Source: Pseudomonas paracarnis
GTDB taxonomy: Bacteria > Pseudomonadota > Gammaproteobacteria > Pseudomonadales > Pseudomonadaceae
Direction: 5' to 3'
DNA: 64,000 nucleotides
NCBI RefSeq assembly: GCF_904063055.1
Contig: NZ_CAJFCN010000005.1
Coordinates: 186,001 to 250,000 of the forward strand
Positions 1-7,952 of the stretch are shown piece by piece. The notes beneath the pieces are model-generated. The model did no database searches. It saw nothing but the letters and a program-made list of their open reading frames with translations, and was not told the DNA's origin. The position numbers were made by a program, and so were the translations under genes. The first letter of the stretch is position 1. The number at the start of each line of letters is the position of its first letter.

Positions 1-1252
1 GATCGATGACGTAGTCGATCACATACGGGCAACGCTTCTGGTACGCCTGGATCACAAAGCCGATGCCGTTCCAGCCAGTCAATTGCGGCTCGAAGCACAG
101 GCGTTCGAGCAGGTCCAGGGACAGCTCCAGGCGGTCGGCTTCTTCGGCGTCGATGTTCAGGCCGATGTCATACTGCTTGGCCAGCAAGGTCAGCGACAGC
201 AGGCGCGGGTACAACTCGTCCATCACACGCTCGTACTGCGCACGGCTGTAGCGCGGGTGCAGGGCGGAGAGCTTGATGGAGATGCCCGGGCCTTCATAGA
301 TCCCACGGCCATGGGAGGCTTTGCCGATGGAATGAATGGCTTGTTCGTACGAGGCCAGGTACTTCTGGGCGTCGTGTTCGGTGAGGGCGGCTTCACCGAG
401 CATGTCGTAGGAATAGCGGAAGCCCTTGGCTTCGAACTTGCTCGCATTGGCCAGGGCTTCGGCGATGGTTTCGCCGGTGACGAACTGCTCGCCCATCAGG
501 CGCATGGCCATGTCGACGCCCTTGCGGATCATCGGCTCGCCGCTCTTGCCGATGATGCGGCTCAGGGACGAGGTCAGGCCCGCTTCGTTGTGGGTCGACA
601 CCAGCTTGCCAGTCAGCAGCAGGCCCCAGGTGGCGGCGTTGACGAACAGCGATGGGCTGTTGCCCAGGTGCGGCTGCCAGTTGCCGGTGCTGATCTTGTC
701 GCGGATCAGCGCATCGCGGGTGCCTTTGTCCGGGATACGCAGCAGCGCTTCGGCCAGGCACATCAGCGCCACGCCTTCCTGGGACGACAGGGAGAATTCT
801 TGCAGCAGGCCCTGAACAATACCGGCACGGCCGCCGGCACTCTTCTGATTGCGCAGTTTTTCGGCAATGCTCGCGGCCAGCTTGTTGGTGGCTTCGGCCA
901 TCGGTGCCGGCAGGCGCGCCTGTTCGATCAGCATCGGCACCACTTCCGGCTCGGGGCGGCGGTAAGCGGCGGTGATTGCGGCACGCAATACCGATTGCGG
1001 CAGGATGCTCTCGGCGAACTCAAGGAAGCATTGGTGGGCGTGGTCGGCCTGGACCTCGCCGGCATCATCGGCCTCCTTGCTGCTCAAGCCATTGAGCTCG
1101 GACAGGGTTGCACCACCCTCGAGTTTCTCCAGGTAATTGAAAATCGCCTGCTTGATCAGCCAGTGCGGCGTACGATCAATGGAGGTCGCGGCGGCCTTCA
1201 GGCGTTCGCGGGTCGGGTCGTCGAGTTTGACCCCAAGGGTGGTCGTTGCCAT
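1..1252 (-). CDS. putA: Bifunctional proline dehydrogenase / P5C dehydrogenase PutA, N-terminal part
   Basis: The gene runs off the left edge; about 417 N-terminal residues are visible. PutA oxidises proline to glutamate at the inner membrane through FAD-linked PRODH and NAD-linked P5CDH domains, and in gamma-proteobacteria with an N-terminal ribbon-helix-helix it also represses the put genes. Residues 1-47 (starting MATTTLGVKLDDPTRERLK) are that ribbon-helix-helix, so this copy is predicted to be a trifunctional regulator. The PRODH barrel begins in the second half of the visible part, with the motif ISIKLSALHPRYS near residue 323. The ATG at 1252 is supported by GAGGAT nine bases upstream. 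The gene is divergent from putP. The P5CDH half lies outside the window. Confidence 0.95.
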   Translation of the reverse strand, partial: MATTTLGVKLDDPTRERLKAAATSIDRTPHWLIKQAIFNYLEKLEGGATLSELNGLSSKEADDAGEVQADHAHQCFLEFAESILPQSVLRAAITAAYRRPEPEVVPMLIEQARLPAPMAEATNKLAASIAEKLRNQKSAGGRAGIVQGLLQEFSLSSQEGVALMCLAEALLRIPDKGTRDALIRDKISTGNWQPHLGNSPSLFVNAATWGLLLTGKLVSTHNEAGLTSSLSRIIGKSGEPMIRKGVDMAMRLMGEQFVTGETIAEALANASKFEAKGFRYSYDMLGEAALTEHDAQKYLASYEQAIHSIGKASHGRGIYEGPGISIKLSALHPRYSRAQYERVMDELYPRLLSLTLLAKQYDIGLNIDAEEADRLELSLDLLERLCFEPQLTGWNGIGFVIQAYQKRCPYVIDYVID

Positions 1253-1269
1253 TTTTTTATCCTCATGGG

Positions 1270-1287
1270 TGCCACTACCGAGTGGCA
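1270..1287. other. Inverted repeat in the putA 5' leader
   Basis: TGCCACT (1270-1276) pairs with AGTGGCA (1281-1287) across a four-base loop, just upstream of the putA ribosome-binding site. In the transcript it would form a seven-pair hairpin close to the start region. Whether it affects translation is unknown. Confidence 0.4.
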
Positions 1288-1322
1288 TCTGCTGGCGGCA
1301 AGATTAGCTTTGCCCATCCCGA

Positions 1323-1563
1323 GGTGCAACCGGGTGCAACCCTTTTGTTGGTTAAATGTTCGACGCTTGATCGGAAAAAAATAAACAGGCGACCGAATCC
1401 GCTCCGCGCTGGTGCATTTGCTTCTGAGATCGGCTGTTCTTGCTCCGAAAAGGAGCAAAAAAAGCGCGTTTGTCCTAAAACATACTTGGGTGCAACTTAA
1501 TCGGCAGAAACTGGTTGCACCTTATTTGCTTTGTTGAATAGCATTCGCGCACCAAGGTGCAAC
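1323..1563. promoter_or_regulatory. put control region with five PutA operator-like GTTGCA sites
   Basis: The 461-base putA-putP gap carries five exact copies of GTTGCA (read as TGCAAC on the plus strand): 1325-1330, 1335-1340, 1491-1496, 1514-1519 (plus orientation) and 1558-1563. Each lies in a longer GGTGCAAC or GTTGCACC. GTTGCA is the established recognition core of the E. coli PutA ribbon-helix-helix, whose put control region also has five operators. Two sites are near the putA start and three nearer putP, which suits repression of both divergent promoters. A degenerate copy (GGTGCATT) lies at 1411-1418. Binding here is inferred from the motif. Confidence 0.75.
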
Positions 1564-1713
1564 CAACCCTCAGGGTGGGTTCATCGGCTGGCGGCTTTCC
1601 TGGGGAAACGCCAGTCATAAATGCGCGGCATGCAGGTTCGTCTATCCGGTTATCCACGGGTGGCCGTCCCCATGACCGTCGCTACATAAAAACAAAGCCA
1701 GGGCGTCACTCCT

Positions 1714-3198
1714 ATGAGCGTTAGCAATCCAACCCTGATCACGTTCGTGATCTACATCGCAGCAATGGTGCTGATCGGCCTGATGGCCTATCGCTCCACC
1801 AACAACCTTTCCGATTACATCCTGGGCGGTCGCAGCCTCGGTAGCGTGGTGACAGCCTTGTCCGCCGGTGCTTCCGACATGAGTGGCTGGCTGTTGATGG
1901 GCTTGCCGGGCGCGATCTACATGTCCGGTCTGTCGGAAAGCTGGATTGCCATCGGCCTGATCGTCGGTGCTTACCTCAACTGGTTGTTCGTGGCCGGCCG
2001 CCTGCGGGTGCAGACCGAACACAACGGCGACGCCCTGACCCTGCCGGATTACTTCTCCAGCCGCTTCGAAGATAAGAGCGGCCTGCTGCGGATCATCTCC
2101 GCCGTGGTGATCCTGGTGTTCTTCACCATCTACTGCGCCTCCGGCATCGTCGCCGGCGCCCGCCTGTTCGAAAGCACCTTCGGCATGTCCTACGAGACCG
2201 CGCTGTGGGCCGGTGCTGCAGCGACCATTGCCTACACCTTCATCGGTGGTTTCCTGGCAGTCAGTTGGACCGACACCGTACAAGCCACGCTGATGATCTT
2301 CGCGCTGATCCTTACGCCGATCATCGTGCTGCTGGCCACCGGCGGCGTAGACACCACCTTCCTGGCCATTGAAGCCAAGGACCCGACCAGCTTCGACATG
2401 CTGAAAAACACCACCTTCATCGGCGTTATTTCGCTGATGGGCTGGGGCCTGGGCTACTTCGGCCAACCGCACATCCTTGCGCGTTTCATGGCGGCGGACT
2501 CGGTTAAGTCGATCGCCAAGGCGCGTCGTATTTCCATGACCTGGATGATCCTGTGCCTGGGCGGCACCGTGGCAGTGGGCTTCTTCGGTATCGCTTACTT
2601 CTCGGCGCACCCGGAAGTAGCAGGCCCGGTGACTGAAAACCCAGAGCGTGTGTTTATCGAACTGGCCAAAATCCTGTTCAACCCATGGGTTGCCGGTGTG
2701 TTGCTGTCGGCCATTCTGGCGGCTGTGATGAGCACCCTGAGCTGCCAATTGCTGGTGTGCTCCAGCGCCCTGACCGAAGACTTCTACAAGGCGTTCCTGC
2801 GCAAGGGCGCGTCCCAGCGTGAACTGGTATGGGTCGGTCGCCTGATGGTGCTGGTCGTGGCCTTGATCGCCATCGCCATGGCCGCCAACCCGGAAAACCG
2901 CGTACTGGGCCTGGTCAGCTACGCCTGGGCCGGTTTCGGTGCAGCCTTCGGCCCTGTGGTACTGATCTCGGTAATCTGGAAACACATGACCCGCAACGGC
3001 GCGCTGGCCGGCATCCTGGTCGGCGCAATCACCGTGATCGTGTGGAAGCACTTCGAATTGCTGGGCCTGTACGAAATCATCCCAGGCTTCATCTTCGCCA
3101 GCCTGGCGATCTACTTCGTGAGCAAGATGGGCGCACCGACGGTGGGTATGGTCGAGCGTTTTGACGCGGCGGAAAAAGATTACAACTTGAACAAGTAA
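1714..3198 (+). CDS. putP: Sodium/proline symporter PutP
   Basis: A 494-residue inner-membrane sodium:solute symporter (SSS family) that imports proline with Na+; E. coli PutP is 502 residues. The protein is a series of about a dozen hydrophobic helices. Residues 54-61 (SDMSGWLL) place Asp55 and Ser57 exactly where E. coli PutP has its Na+-site Asp55 and Ser57. It is divergent from putA and shares the operator-rich control region, so proline relief from PutA repression is the expected regulation. The ATG follows only a weak ribosome-binding site. A strong terminator follows the stop. Confidence 0.97.
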   Translation: MSVSNPTLITFVIYIAAMVLIGLMAYRSTNNLSDYILGGRSLGSVVTALSAGASDMSGWLLMGLPGAIYMSGLSESWIAIGLIVGAYLNWLFVAGRLRVQTEHNGDALTLPDYFSSRFEDKSGLLRIISAVVILVFFTIYCASGIVAGARLFESTFGMSYETALWAGAAATIAYTFIGGFLAVSWTDTVQATLMIFALILTPIIVLLATGGVDTTFLAIEAKDPTSFDMLKNTTFIGVISLMGWGLGYFGQPHILARFMAADSVKSIAKARRISMTWMILCLGGTVAVGFFGIAYFSAHPEVAGPVTENPERVFIELAKILFNPWVAGVLLSAILAAVMSTLSCQLLVCSSALTEDFYKAFLRKGASQRELVWVGRLMVLVVALIAIAMAANPENRVLGLVSYAWAGFGAAFGPVVLISVIWKHMTRNGALAGILVGAITVIVWKHFELLGLYEIIPGFIFASLAIYFVSKMGAPTVGMVERFDAAEKDYNLNK

Positions 3199-3234
3199 TT
3201 CGCTGGGCGTTTAACGCCTGCTGAGCGAACAAGA

Positions 3235-3269
3235 AAGGCCCACGTCCGAAGGACGCTGGGCCTTTTTTT
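3235..3269 (+). terminator. Rho-independent terminator of putP
   Basis: AAGGCCCA and TGGGCCTT form a GC-rich stem ending in a run of T residues, 36 bases after the putP stop codon. Confidence 0.9.
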
Positions 3270-3349
3270 GCTGGGCTGATTGGTGCAATAGCCGCCGATG
3301 CCCGTGGATTCCAGCGGTGCTCACGTAGGACCTTACTTATTTGCCGAGG

Positions 3350-3374
3350 CAGCGCTCGGCCAGGCGAGCGGCTG
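3350..3374 (+). other. Imperfect hairpin in the vgrG leader
   Basis: CAGC-GCTCG (3350-3358) pairs with CGAGC-(G)-GCTG (3365-3374), with one bulged G. It lies about 40 bases before the chosen vgrG start and has no T tract, so it is not an obvious terminator. It may be leader structure or chance. Confidence 0.3.
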
Positions 3375-3414
3375 GTGCAGAATCGGCCGCCCACCCTTCG
3401 CAGAGAAACACCGG

Positions 3415-5436
3415 ATGTTCGCTCCTGCCAACCAACCCGCATTTACCCTGGCCCTGGATGGGTCGCCCAGTGACTTCAAGGTGTTCGCGTTCAACGGCAC
3501 CGAGGCCATCAGCCAGCCTTACCGGTTTGAACTTGAGCTGGTCTGCGAGCAACCGGATATCGATCTGGAGGGTTTGCTGCATCGCCAGGTGTACTTGGGC
3601 TTCGATGATCAGGGGCATGGCGTTCATGGCCTGGTGTATCGGGTAGCCCAGGGCGACTCGGGCCGGCGCTTGACGCGTTACCAACTCAGTCTTGCGCCGC
3701 ATCTGGCGTACCTGGCGCACAGTAGCCATCAGCGTATTTTTCAGCATAAGACGGTGCCGCAGATTGTTACTCAGGTGCTGGCCGGGCAGGGGATTCACAG
3801 TGATCGCTTTGAGTTCCGGTTGAGCGGTGATTACCCGGAGCGTGAATATTGCGTGCAGTTCGGCGAGAGCGACCTGGCGTTCATTCAGCGCCTGTGTGCC
3901 GAGCTGGGGATTCACTATCACTTCCAGCATTCCCCCGAAGGGCATCTGCTGGTGTTTGGCGATGACCAGACGGTGTTTGCCCAGATGGATCAGCCCACGC
4001 CTTACCGGCCAGGTTCGGGAATGGTGGCCGATACCCCTGGGATCAAGCGCTTCACCTTGCAATTGGCGACCCGGACCACGGCGTTGAACCTGCGCGATTA
4101 CGACTTTCGCAAACCCCATGTCGAGCTGGAAAGCGCAGCCGTCGATGAGTCTTTGCCCAAGCTTGAAGCGCAGCACTACCCCGGCAATTTTTCCGACCGA
4201 GCCCATGGCCGATACCTCGCCCAGCGTGGCTTGGAACGGCACCGCAGCGACTACCGCAGTGCCCATGGCCAGGGCGATGAGCCGGCATTGGCCAGTGGCC
4301 GGTTTTTGCAGTTGCGCGAGCACCCCCGCGAGGACTGGAATGATTTGTGGCTGGTGACGCAGGTGCGCCATGAAGGCAAACAACCCCAGGTGCTGGAGGA
4401 GGCGGTTACCGAGGAAGAGGGTGGGGAGCTGCGCCAGGGGTATCGCAACACATTTGTCGCCGCGCCATGGGATGCGGTGTTTCGTCCGCCTTTGCCGGAG
4501 CCGCCGCGCCCGACGGTATCGGGGTATCAAAGCGCGGTGGTTACCGGCCCGGTTGACAGTGAGGTCCACTGTGACGAGTACGGCCGGGTCAAGGTACAAC
4601 TGGCCTGGGATCGTGTCGGTGAGCACAACGACCATTCCAGTTGCTGGCTGCGGGTAGCCAGCGGCTGGGCCCATGACCGTTATGGCGTGGTGCTGATCCC
4701 CCGGGTCGGTATGGAGGTGCTGGTGGGGTTCGTCAATGGCGACATGGACATGCCGCTGGTGGTGGGGTGCCTGCCCAACGCCGCCACGCCAGTGCCCCTC
4801 GACCTGCCCGCAGACAAGACCCGCAGTCTCTGGCGTAGCCAGAGCAGCCCTGGCGGTGGTGGCTACAACGAACTGCGTATCGAGGACCGCAAGGGCGCTG
4901 AGGAAATCTACCTGCGCGCCCAGCGGGACTGGACCCAGCATGTGTTGCACGACCAGCAGGTACAGGTCGATAACCAGCGTCGCGTGCAGGTGGGCGGCGA
5001 GTCGCGCCATGAGCTGCGGGGCGAAGAGCAGCGCATCACCCACGGCAACCGTTTGACGCAGCTCGAGCAGGATGACCATCTGGTGGTTGGCGGTTCGCAG
5101 CACATGCGTGCCGGGCAGACCATTGCGTTGGGGGCCGGACAAAACATCATTATTGATGCGGGTGCCAGCGTGACGATCCAGGCGGGTGGGCAGTCGATCA
5201 CGTTGTCAGCGGGCGGGATATTCAGCAGTGTGCCGATCCAGCTCGGCAGCGCGCCTGCTCCGACACCTGCACCGTTGATGCCTGGATTGAACGAGACTTT
5301 ATTGACCGTGGTTCCCGCGCCGTTAAGCCGTGCACAAGTGTTCAGCCTCAAACGCAGCGCGCCGTTCTGCGAAGAATGCGAGCGCTGCAAGAACGGCCAG
5401 TGTGACATCGGCGCCCATGCACGGAGTGCGTCCTGA
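3415..5436 (+). CDS. vgrG: Type VI secretion system spike protein VgrG
   Basis: A 673-residue VgrG, the trimeric puncturing tip of the type VI secretion apparatus. The start at 3415 (MFAPANQPAF) fits the usual VgrG beginning; the frame stays open upstream to 3298, but those residues do not look like VgrG. In order come a gp27-like base (about 1-330), a gp5-like OB fold (about 370-470, containing DEYGRVKVQLAWD), a beta-helical needle with Q/V/G/R-rich repeats (about 510-600), a Pro-rich linker and a short Cys-rich tail, CEECERCKNGQCD. The stop overlaps the next start (TGATG), so the DUF4123 gene is translationally coupled. No hcp or other T6SS genes are nearby: this is an orphan vgrG cassette. 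Confidence 0.93.
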   Translation: MFAPANQPAFTLALDGSPSDFKVFAFNGTEAISQPYRFELELVCEQPDIDLEGLLHRQVYLGFDDQGHGVHGLVYRVAQGDSGRRLTRYQLSLAPHLAYLAHSSHQRIFQHKTVPQIVTQVLAGQGIHSDRFEFRLSGDYPEREYCVQFGESDLAFIQRLCAELGIHYHFQHSPEGHLLVFGDDQTVFAQMDQPTPYRPGSGMVADTPGIKRFTLQLATRTTALNLRDYDFRKPHVELESAAVDESLPKLEAQHYPGNFSDRAHGRYLAQRGLERHRSDYRSAHGQGDEPALASGRFLQLREHPREDWNDLWLVTQVRHEGKQPQVLEEAVTEEEGGELRQGYRNTFVAAPWDAVFRPPLPEPPRPTVSGYQSAVVTGPVDSEVHCDEYGRVKVQLAWDRVGEHNDHSSCWLRVASGWAHDRYGVVLIPRVGMEVLVGFVNGDMDMPLVVGCLPNAATPVPLDLPADKTRSLWRSQSSPGGGGYNELRIEDRKGAEEIYLRAQRDWTQHVLHDQQVQVDNQRRVQVGGESRHELRGEEQRITHGNRLTQLEQDDHLVVGGSQHMRAGQTIALGAGQNIIIDAGASVTIQAGGQSITLSAGGIFSSVPIQLGSAPAPTPAPLMPGLNETLLTVVPAPLSRAQVFSLKRSAPFCEECERCKNGQCDIGAHARSAS

Positions 5437-6161
5437 TGCCCGCGCCCTTGACGCCCAATGCCTGGCTGGCGCACTACCCGTTGCAGCCAGATGAACAGCT
5501 GTACGCCGTGCTGGGCAATGCCAGCGACGCCAAGCCGCTCGCCACCTGGCAAGGCACGGCTGCGGGGAAGATGCCGCGACCGATCTGGGTGGGCACGGCC
5601 TACGCTGACTGGGAGGAGGTCATGCCCTACGTTGGCGTCGTTGAGCCGAGCAGTGCTTTTCTCGAGTGGATAGCCACCACCCAAGCGGCGGATTGGGGCT
5701 GGCTGGCGGTCTCATCCAGCCCGCTGGAGGTGGTGATCGCGCATTTGAAGGGGTTGACCCAGGTGTACCTGCCGGAAAGCCAGCCGGTGTTTTTGCGCTT
5801 CTGGGACGGCGCGCACCTTTTGCCGATGTTGCAGTCATTAGGCGACGAGGCGGCGCGCGTGTTGCCGGTGTTCCAGCGCTACCTGGTCAACGGCCAACCG
5901 CTGTCGGTGGCGCCCAAATCAGTCACTGCGGCCCCAACCAGTCCGTGGTGGCAGGTACCGGCATCGTTGCTGATGCATATGGCCCAGCAGTCACCGCAGG
6001 TGCTGGTCGACAACCTGTTGCAATGGCTCCAGGAACAGCGCCCTGACCTCTACACCGCGTTTACGCCAGCGACCTTGCAGCACAAGGTCGCCTACTTCGT
6101 ACGCAGGCCGCAAGTCAGCCATGGCGCATTGGCTGATTACCTTGCCTCGCAACTCAGTTGA
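5436..6161 (+). CDS. DUF4123 domain T6SS effector adaptor/chaperone
   Basis: A 241-residue soluble protein of the DUF4123 type (Tap/Tec adaptors), which load a specific effector onto a cognate VgrG. The family resemblance lies in the N-terminal half (residues 1-130: ...EQLYAVLGNAS..., a YVGVVEPSSAFLEW segment, then WGWLAVSSSPLEVVIAHLK). The start overlaps the vgrG stop by one base. Such adaptors normally lie between vgrG and the effector gene; here the next gene, 97 bases on, is the housekeeping gene rlmJ, so the effector is missing at this site. It may be encoded elsewhere, or the locus may be decayed. There are no frameshifts in the adaptor itself. Confidence 0.85.
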   Translation: MPAPLTPNAWLAHYPLQPDEQLYAVLGNASDAKPLATWQGTAAGKMPRPIWVGTAYADWEEVMPYVGVVEPSSAFLEWIATTQAADWGWLAVSSSPLEVVIAHLKGLTQVYLPESQPVFLRFWDGAHLLPMLQSLGDEAARVLPVFQRYLVNGQPLSVAPKSVTAAPTSPWWQVPASLLMHMAQQSPQVLVDNLLQWLQEQRPDLYTAFTPATLQHKVAYFVRRPQVSHGALADYLASQLS

Positions 6162-6258
6162 GCCCCTGGCAATAGCGTGACATCCGTGCCGCCTGCCGTG
6201 CGGCCCTGCACCTTTGCGTCGGTAGGAGGTAAACTTCGCCCCCTGCGCAGGAGCAACC

Positions 6259-7095
6259 ATGAATTATCGTCACGCCTTTCACGCCGGCAACCACGCCGAT
6301 GTCTTCAAACACCTGACCTTGACCCGCCTCATTGCCCTGATGTCGCGCAAGGAACAGCCGTTCGCCTACCTCGACACTCACGCAGGCATTGGCTTGTACG
6401 ACTTGCAGGGCGACCAGGCCAACCGCACCGGTGAGTACCTGGAAGGCATCGCCCGCCTGTGGGGCGCAAGCGACCTGCCTCCGCTCACCGCCGACTACAT
6501 GCGCGTGCTGCACGAGATGAACCCGGATGGCCAGTTGCGCTACTACCCGGGCTCGCCGGAACTGGCGCGCCGCCTCACACGGCCCCAGGACCGTGTGCTG
6601 CTCAATGAGAAGCACCCGGAAGACGGCGTGCTGCTCAAGGACAACATGAAGGGGGATCGCCGCGTCAAAGTGCATCTGGGCGAGGGCTGGCATGTGCCAC
6701 GGGCCTTGCTGCCGGTGCCGGAAAAGCGCGGGCTGATGCTGATCGACCCGCCGTTTGAAAAACTCGACGAAATGCAGCGTTGCGCGGCGTCCCTCAAGGA
6801 AGCCGTCAGCCGTATGCGCCAGACGGTCGCGGCGATCTGGTACCCGGTGAAAGACCAGCGCATGTTGCGCCGTTTCTACCAGGACCTGGCCGGTACCGGT
6901 GCGCCGAAGCTGCTGCGTGTGGAGTTGCTGGTGCATCCGCTGGACACGCCCAACACCCTCACCGGCTCGGGCCTGGCGATTGCCAACCCGCCGTGGGGCC
7001 TGGAAGAGGAATTGCGTGAGTTGCTGCCATGGTTGTCCAAGCAACTGGGCCAGACCCAGGGTGGCTGGCAGATGGATTGGCTGATCGCCGAATAA
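6259..7095 (+). CDS. rlmJ: 23S rRNA (adenine(2030)-N6)-methyltransferase RlmJ
   Basis: A 278-residue SAM-dependent methyltransferase that makes m6A2030 in 23S rRNA. The N terminus MNYRHAFHAGNHADVFKH is the RlmJ signature. The catalytic motif IDPPFEK has its Asp at residue 163, equivalent to the DPPY/F motif of N6-adenine methylases. A GGAG ribosome-binding site precedes the ATG. It is transcribed alone and converges on msrA across a REP hairpin. Confidence 0.95.
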   Translation: MNYRHAFHAGNHADVFKHLTLTRLIALMSRKEQPFAYLDTHAGIGLYDLQGDQANRTGEYLEGIARLWGASDLPPLTADYMRVLHEMNPDGQLRYYPGSPELARRLTRPQDRVLLNEKHPEDGVLLKDNMKGDRRVKVHLGEGWHVPRALLPVPEKRGLMLIDPPFEKLDEMQRCAASLKEAVSRMRQTVAAIWYPVKDQRMLRRFYQDLAGTGAPKLLRVELLVHPLDTPNTLTGSGLAIANPPWGLEEELRELLPWLSKQLGQTQGGWQMDWLIAE

Positions 7096-7121
7096 CCGAT
7101 CTCAATCCAAACGCAGGACCC

Positions 7122-7215
7122 AATGTGGGAGCGGGCTTGCTCGCGAAAGCGGAGTGTCAGTCACTGAATTTGCTGACTGATATACCGCTTTCGCGAGCAA
7201 GCCCGCTCCCACATT
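7122..7215. repeat. REP-type inverted repeat between rlmJ and msrA
   Basis: Two 31-base complementary arms (7122-7152 and 7185-7215) carry the core GTGGGAGCGGGCTTGCTCGC and its complement. The element lies between convergent genes, where it may also stop transcription from both sides. Confidence 0.9.
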
Positions 7216-7232
7216 TTGGTTTGTGTAGCTTC

Positions 7233-7880
7233 CTAGATCGGGCAGGTCACGCCAGTGCCGCCGATCCCACAGTAACCCTGGGGATTCTTCGCCAGGTACT
7301 GCTGGTGATACGCCTCGGCGAAGTACACCGTCGGGGCCTCTTCGATTTCCGTGGTGATCTCACCCAGGCCGGCCTTGCTCAGCTCTTGCTGATAAGCCTC
7401 GGCACTGGCTTTGGCCGCCGCCAATTGCTCCGGCGTGGTGGCGTAGATCACCGAGCGGTACTGGCTGCCGATGTCGTTGCCCTGGCGCATGCCCTGGGTC
7501 GGGTTGTGCAGTTCCCAGAACATCTTCAACAGGTCTTCGTATTTCACCTTGGCCTGGTCATACACCACCAGCACCACTTCGCTATGGCCGGTCAGGCCCG
7601 AGCAGACTTCTTCGTAAGTCGGGTTAGGCGTGAAGCCGCCGGCGTAGCCGACCACGGTGCTGACCACGCCGTCGCGCTGCCAGAACTTGCGTTCTGCGCC
7701 CCAGAAGCAGCCCAGGCCGAAGATCGCAAAGCCGACGTCATCCAGGAACGGGCCCAGCAGTGGGTTGCCGTTGACGAAGTGCGTTTCCGGTAACTTCATC
7801 GGGGTTTCACGACCAGGCAACGCTTGTTCTTGAGTAGGCAGCACGTTTTTGTTCACCAGAATTTCCGAGCGCAAGACCAT
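7233..7880 (-). CDS. msrA: Peptide methionine-S-sulfoxide reductase MsrA
   Basis: A 215-residue cytoplasmic enzyme that repairs methionine-(S)-sulfoxide in oxidised proteins. The catalytic motif GCFWG has its Cys at residue 58. The rest is typical MsrA ([28 protein letters not shown]). The ATG is preceded by GAGAGGA. It lies next to dipA, on the same strand and downstream of it, as I recall for P. aeruginosa. Confidence 0.97.
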   Translation of the reverse strand: MVLRSEILVNKNVLPTQEQALPGRETPMKLPETHFVNGNPLLGPFLDDVGFAIFGLGCFWGAERKFWQRDGVVSTVVGYAGGFTPNPTYEEVCSGLTGHSEVVLVVYDQAKVKYEDLLKMFWELHNPTQGMRQGNDIGSQYRSVIYATTPEQLAAAKASAEAYQQELSKAGLGEITTEIEEAPTVYFAEAYHQQYLAKNPQGYCGIGGTGVTCPI

Positions 7881-7952
7881 GATCAGTCCTCTCGTCAGGT
7901 TGAGTAACAGTAAATTGTCAGACAGCCAGTGTGCCCGAGTGTTACAGCGCTG

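Noticed and set aside
1411..1418. A sixth PutA operator (GGTGCATT)
   Set aside because: It deviates at two of the core positions, so it was not counted with the five exact sites.
3298..3414. Upstream extension of vgrG
   Set aside because: The frame is open, but the extra 39 residues do not resemble VgrG and the ATG at 3415 gives the usual N terminus.
6223..6230. A perfect TAGGAGGT ribosome-binding-like sequence before rlmJ
   Set aside because: No start codon lies at a suitable distance after it, and rlmJ has its own GGAG next to 6259.
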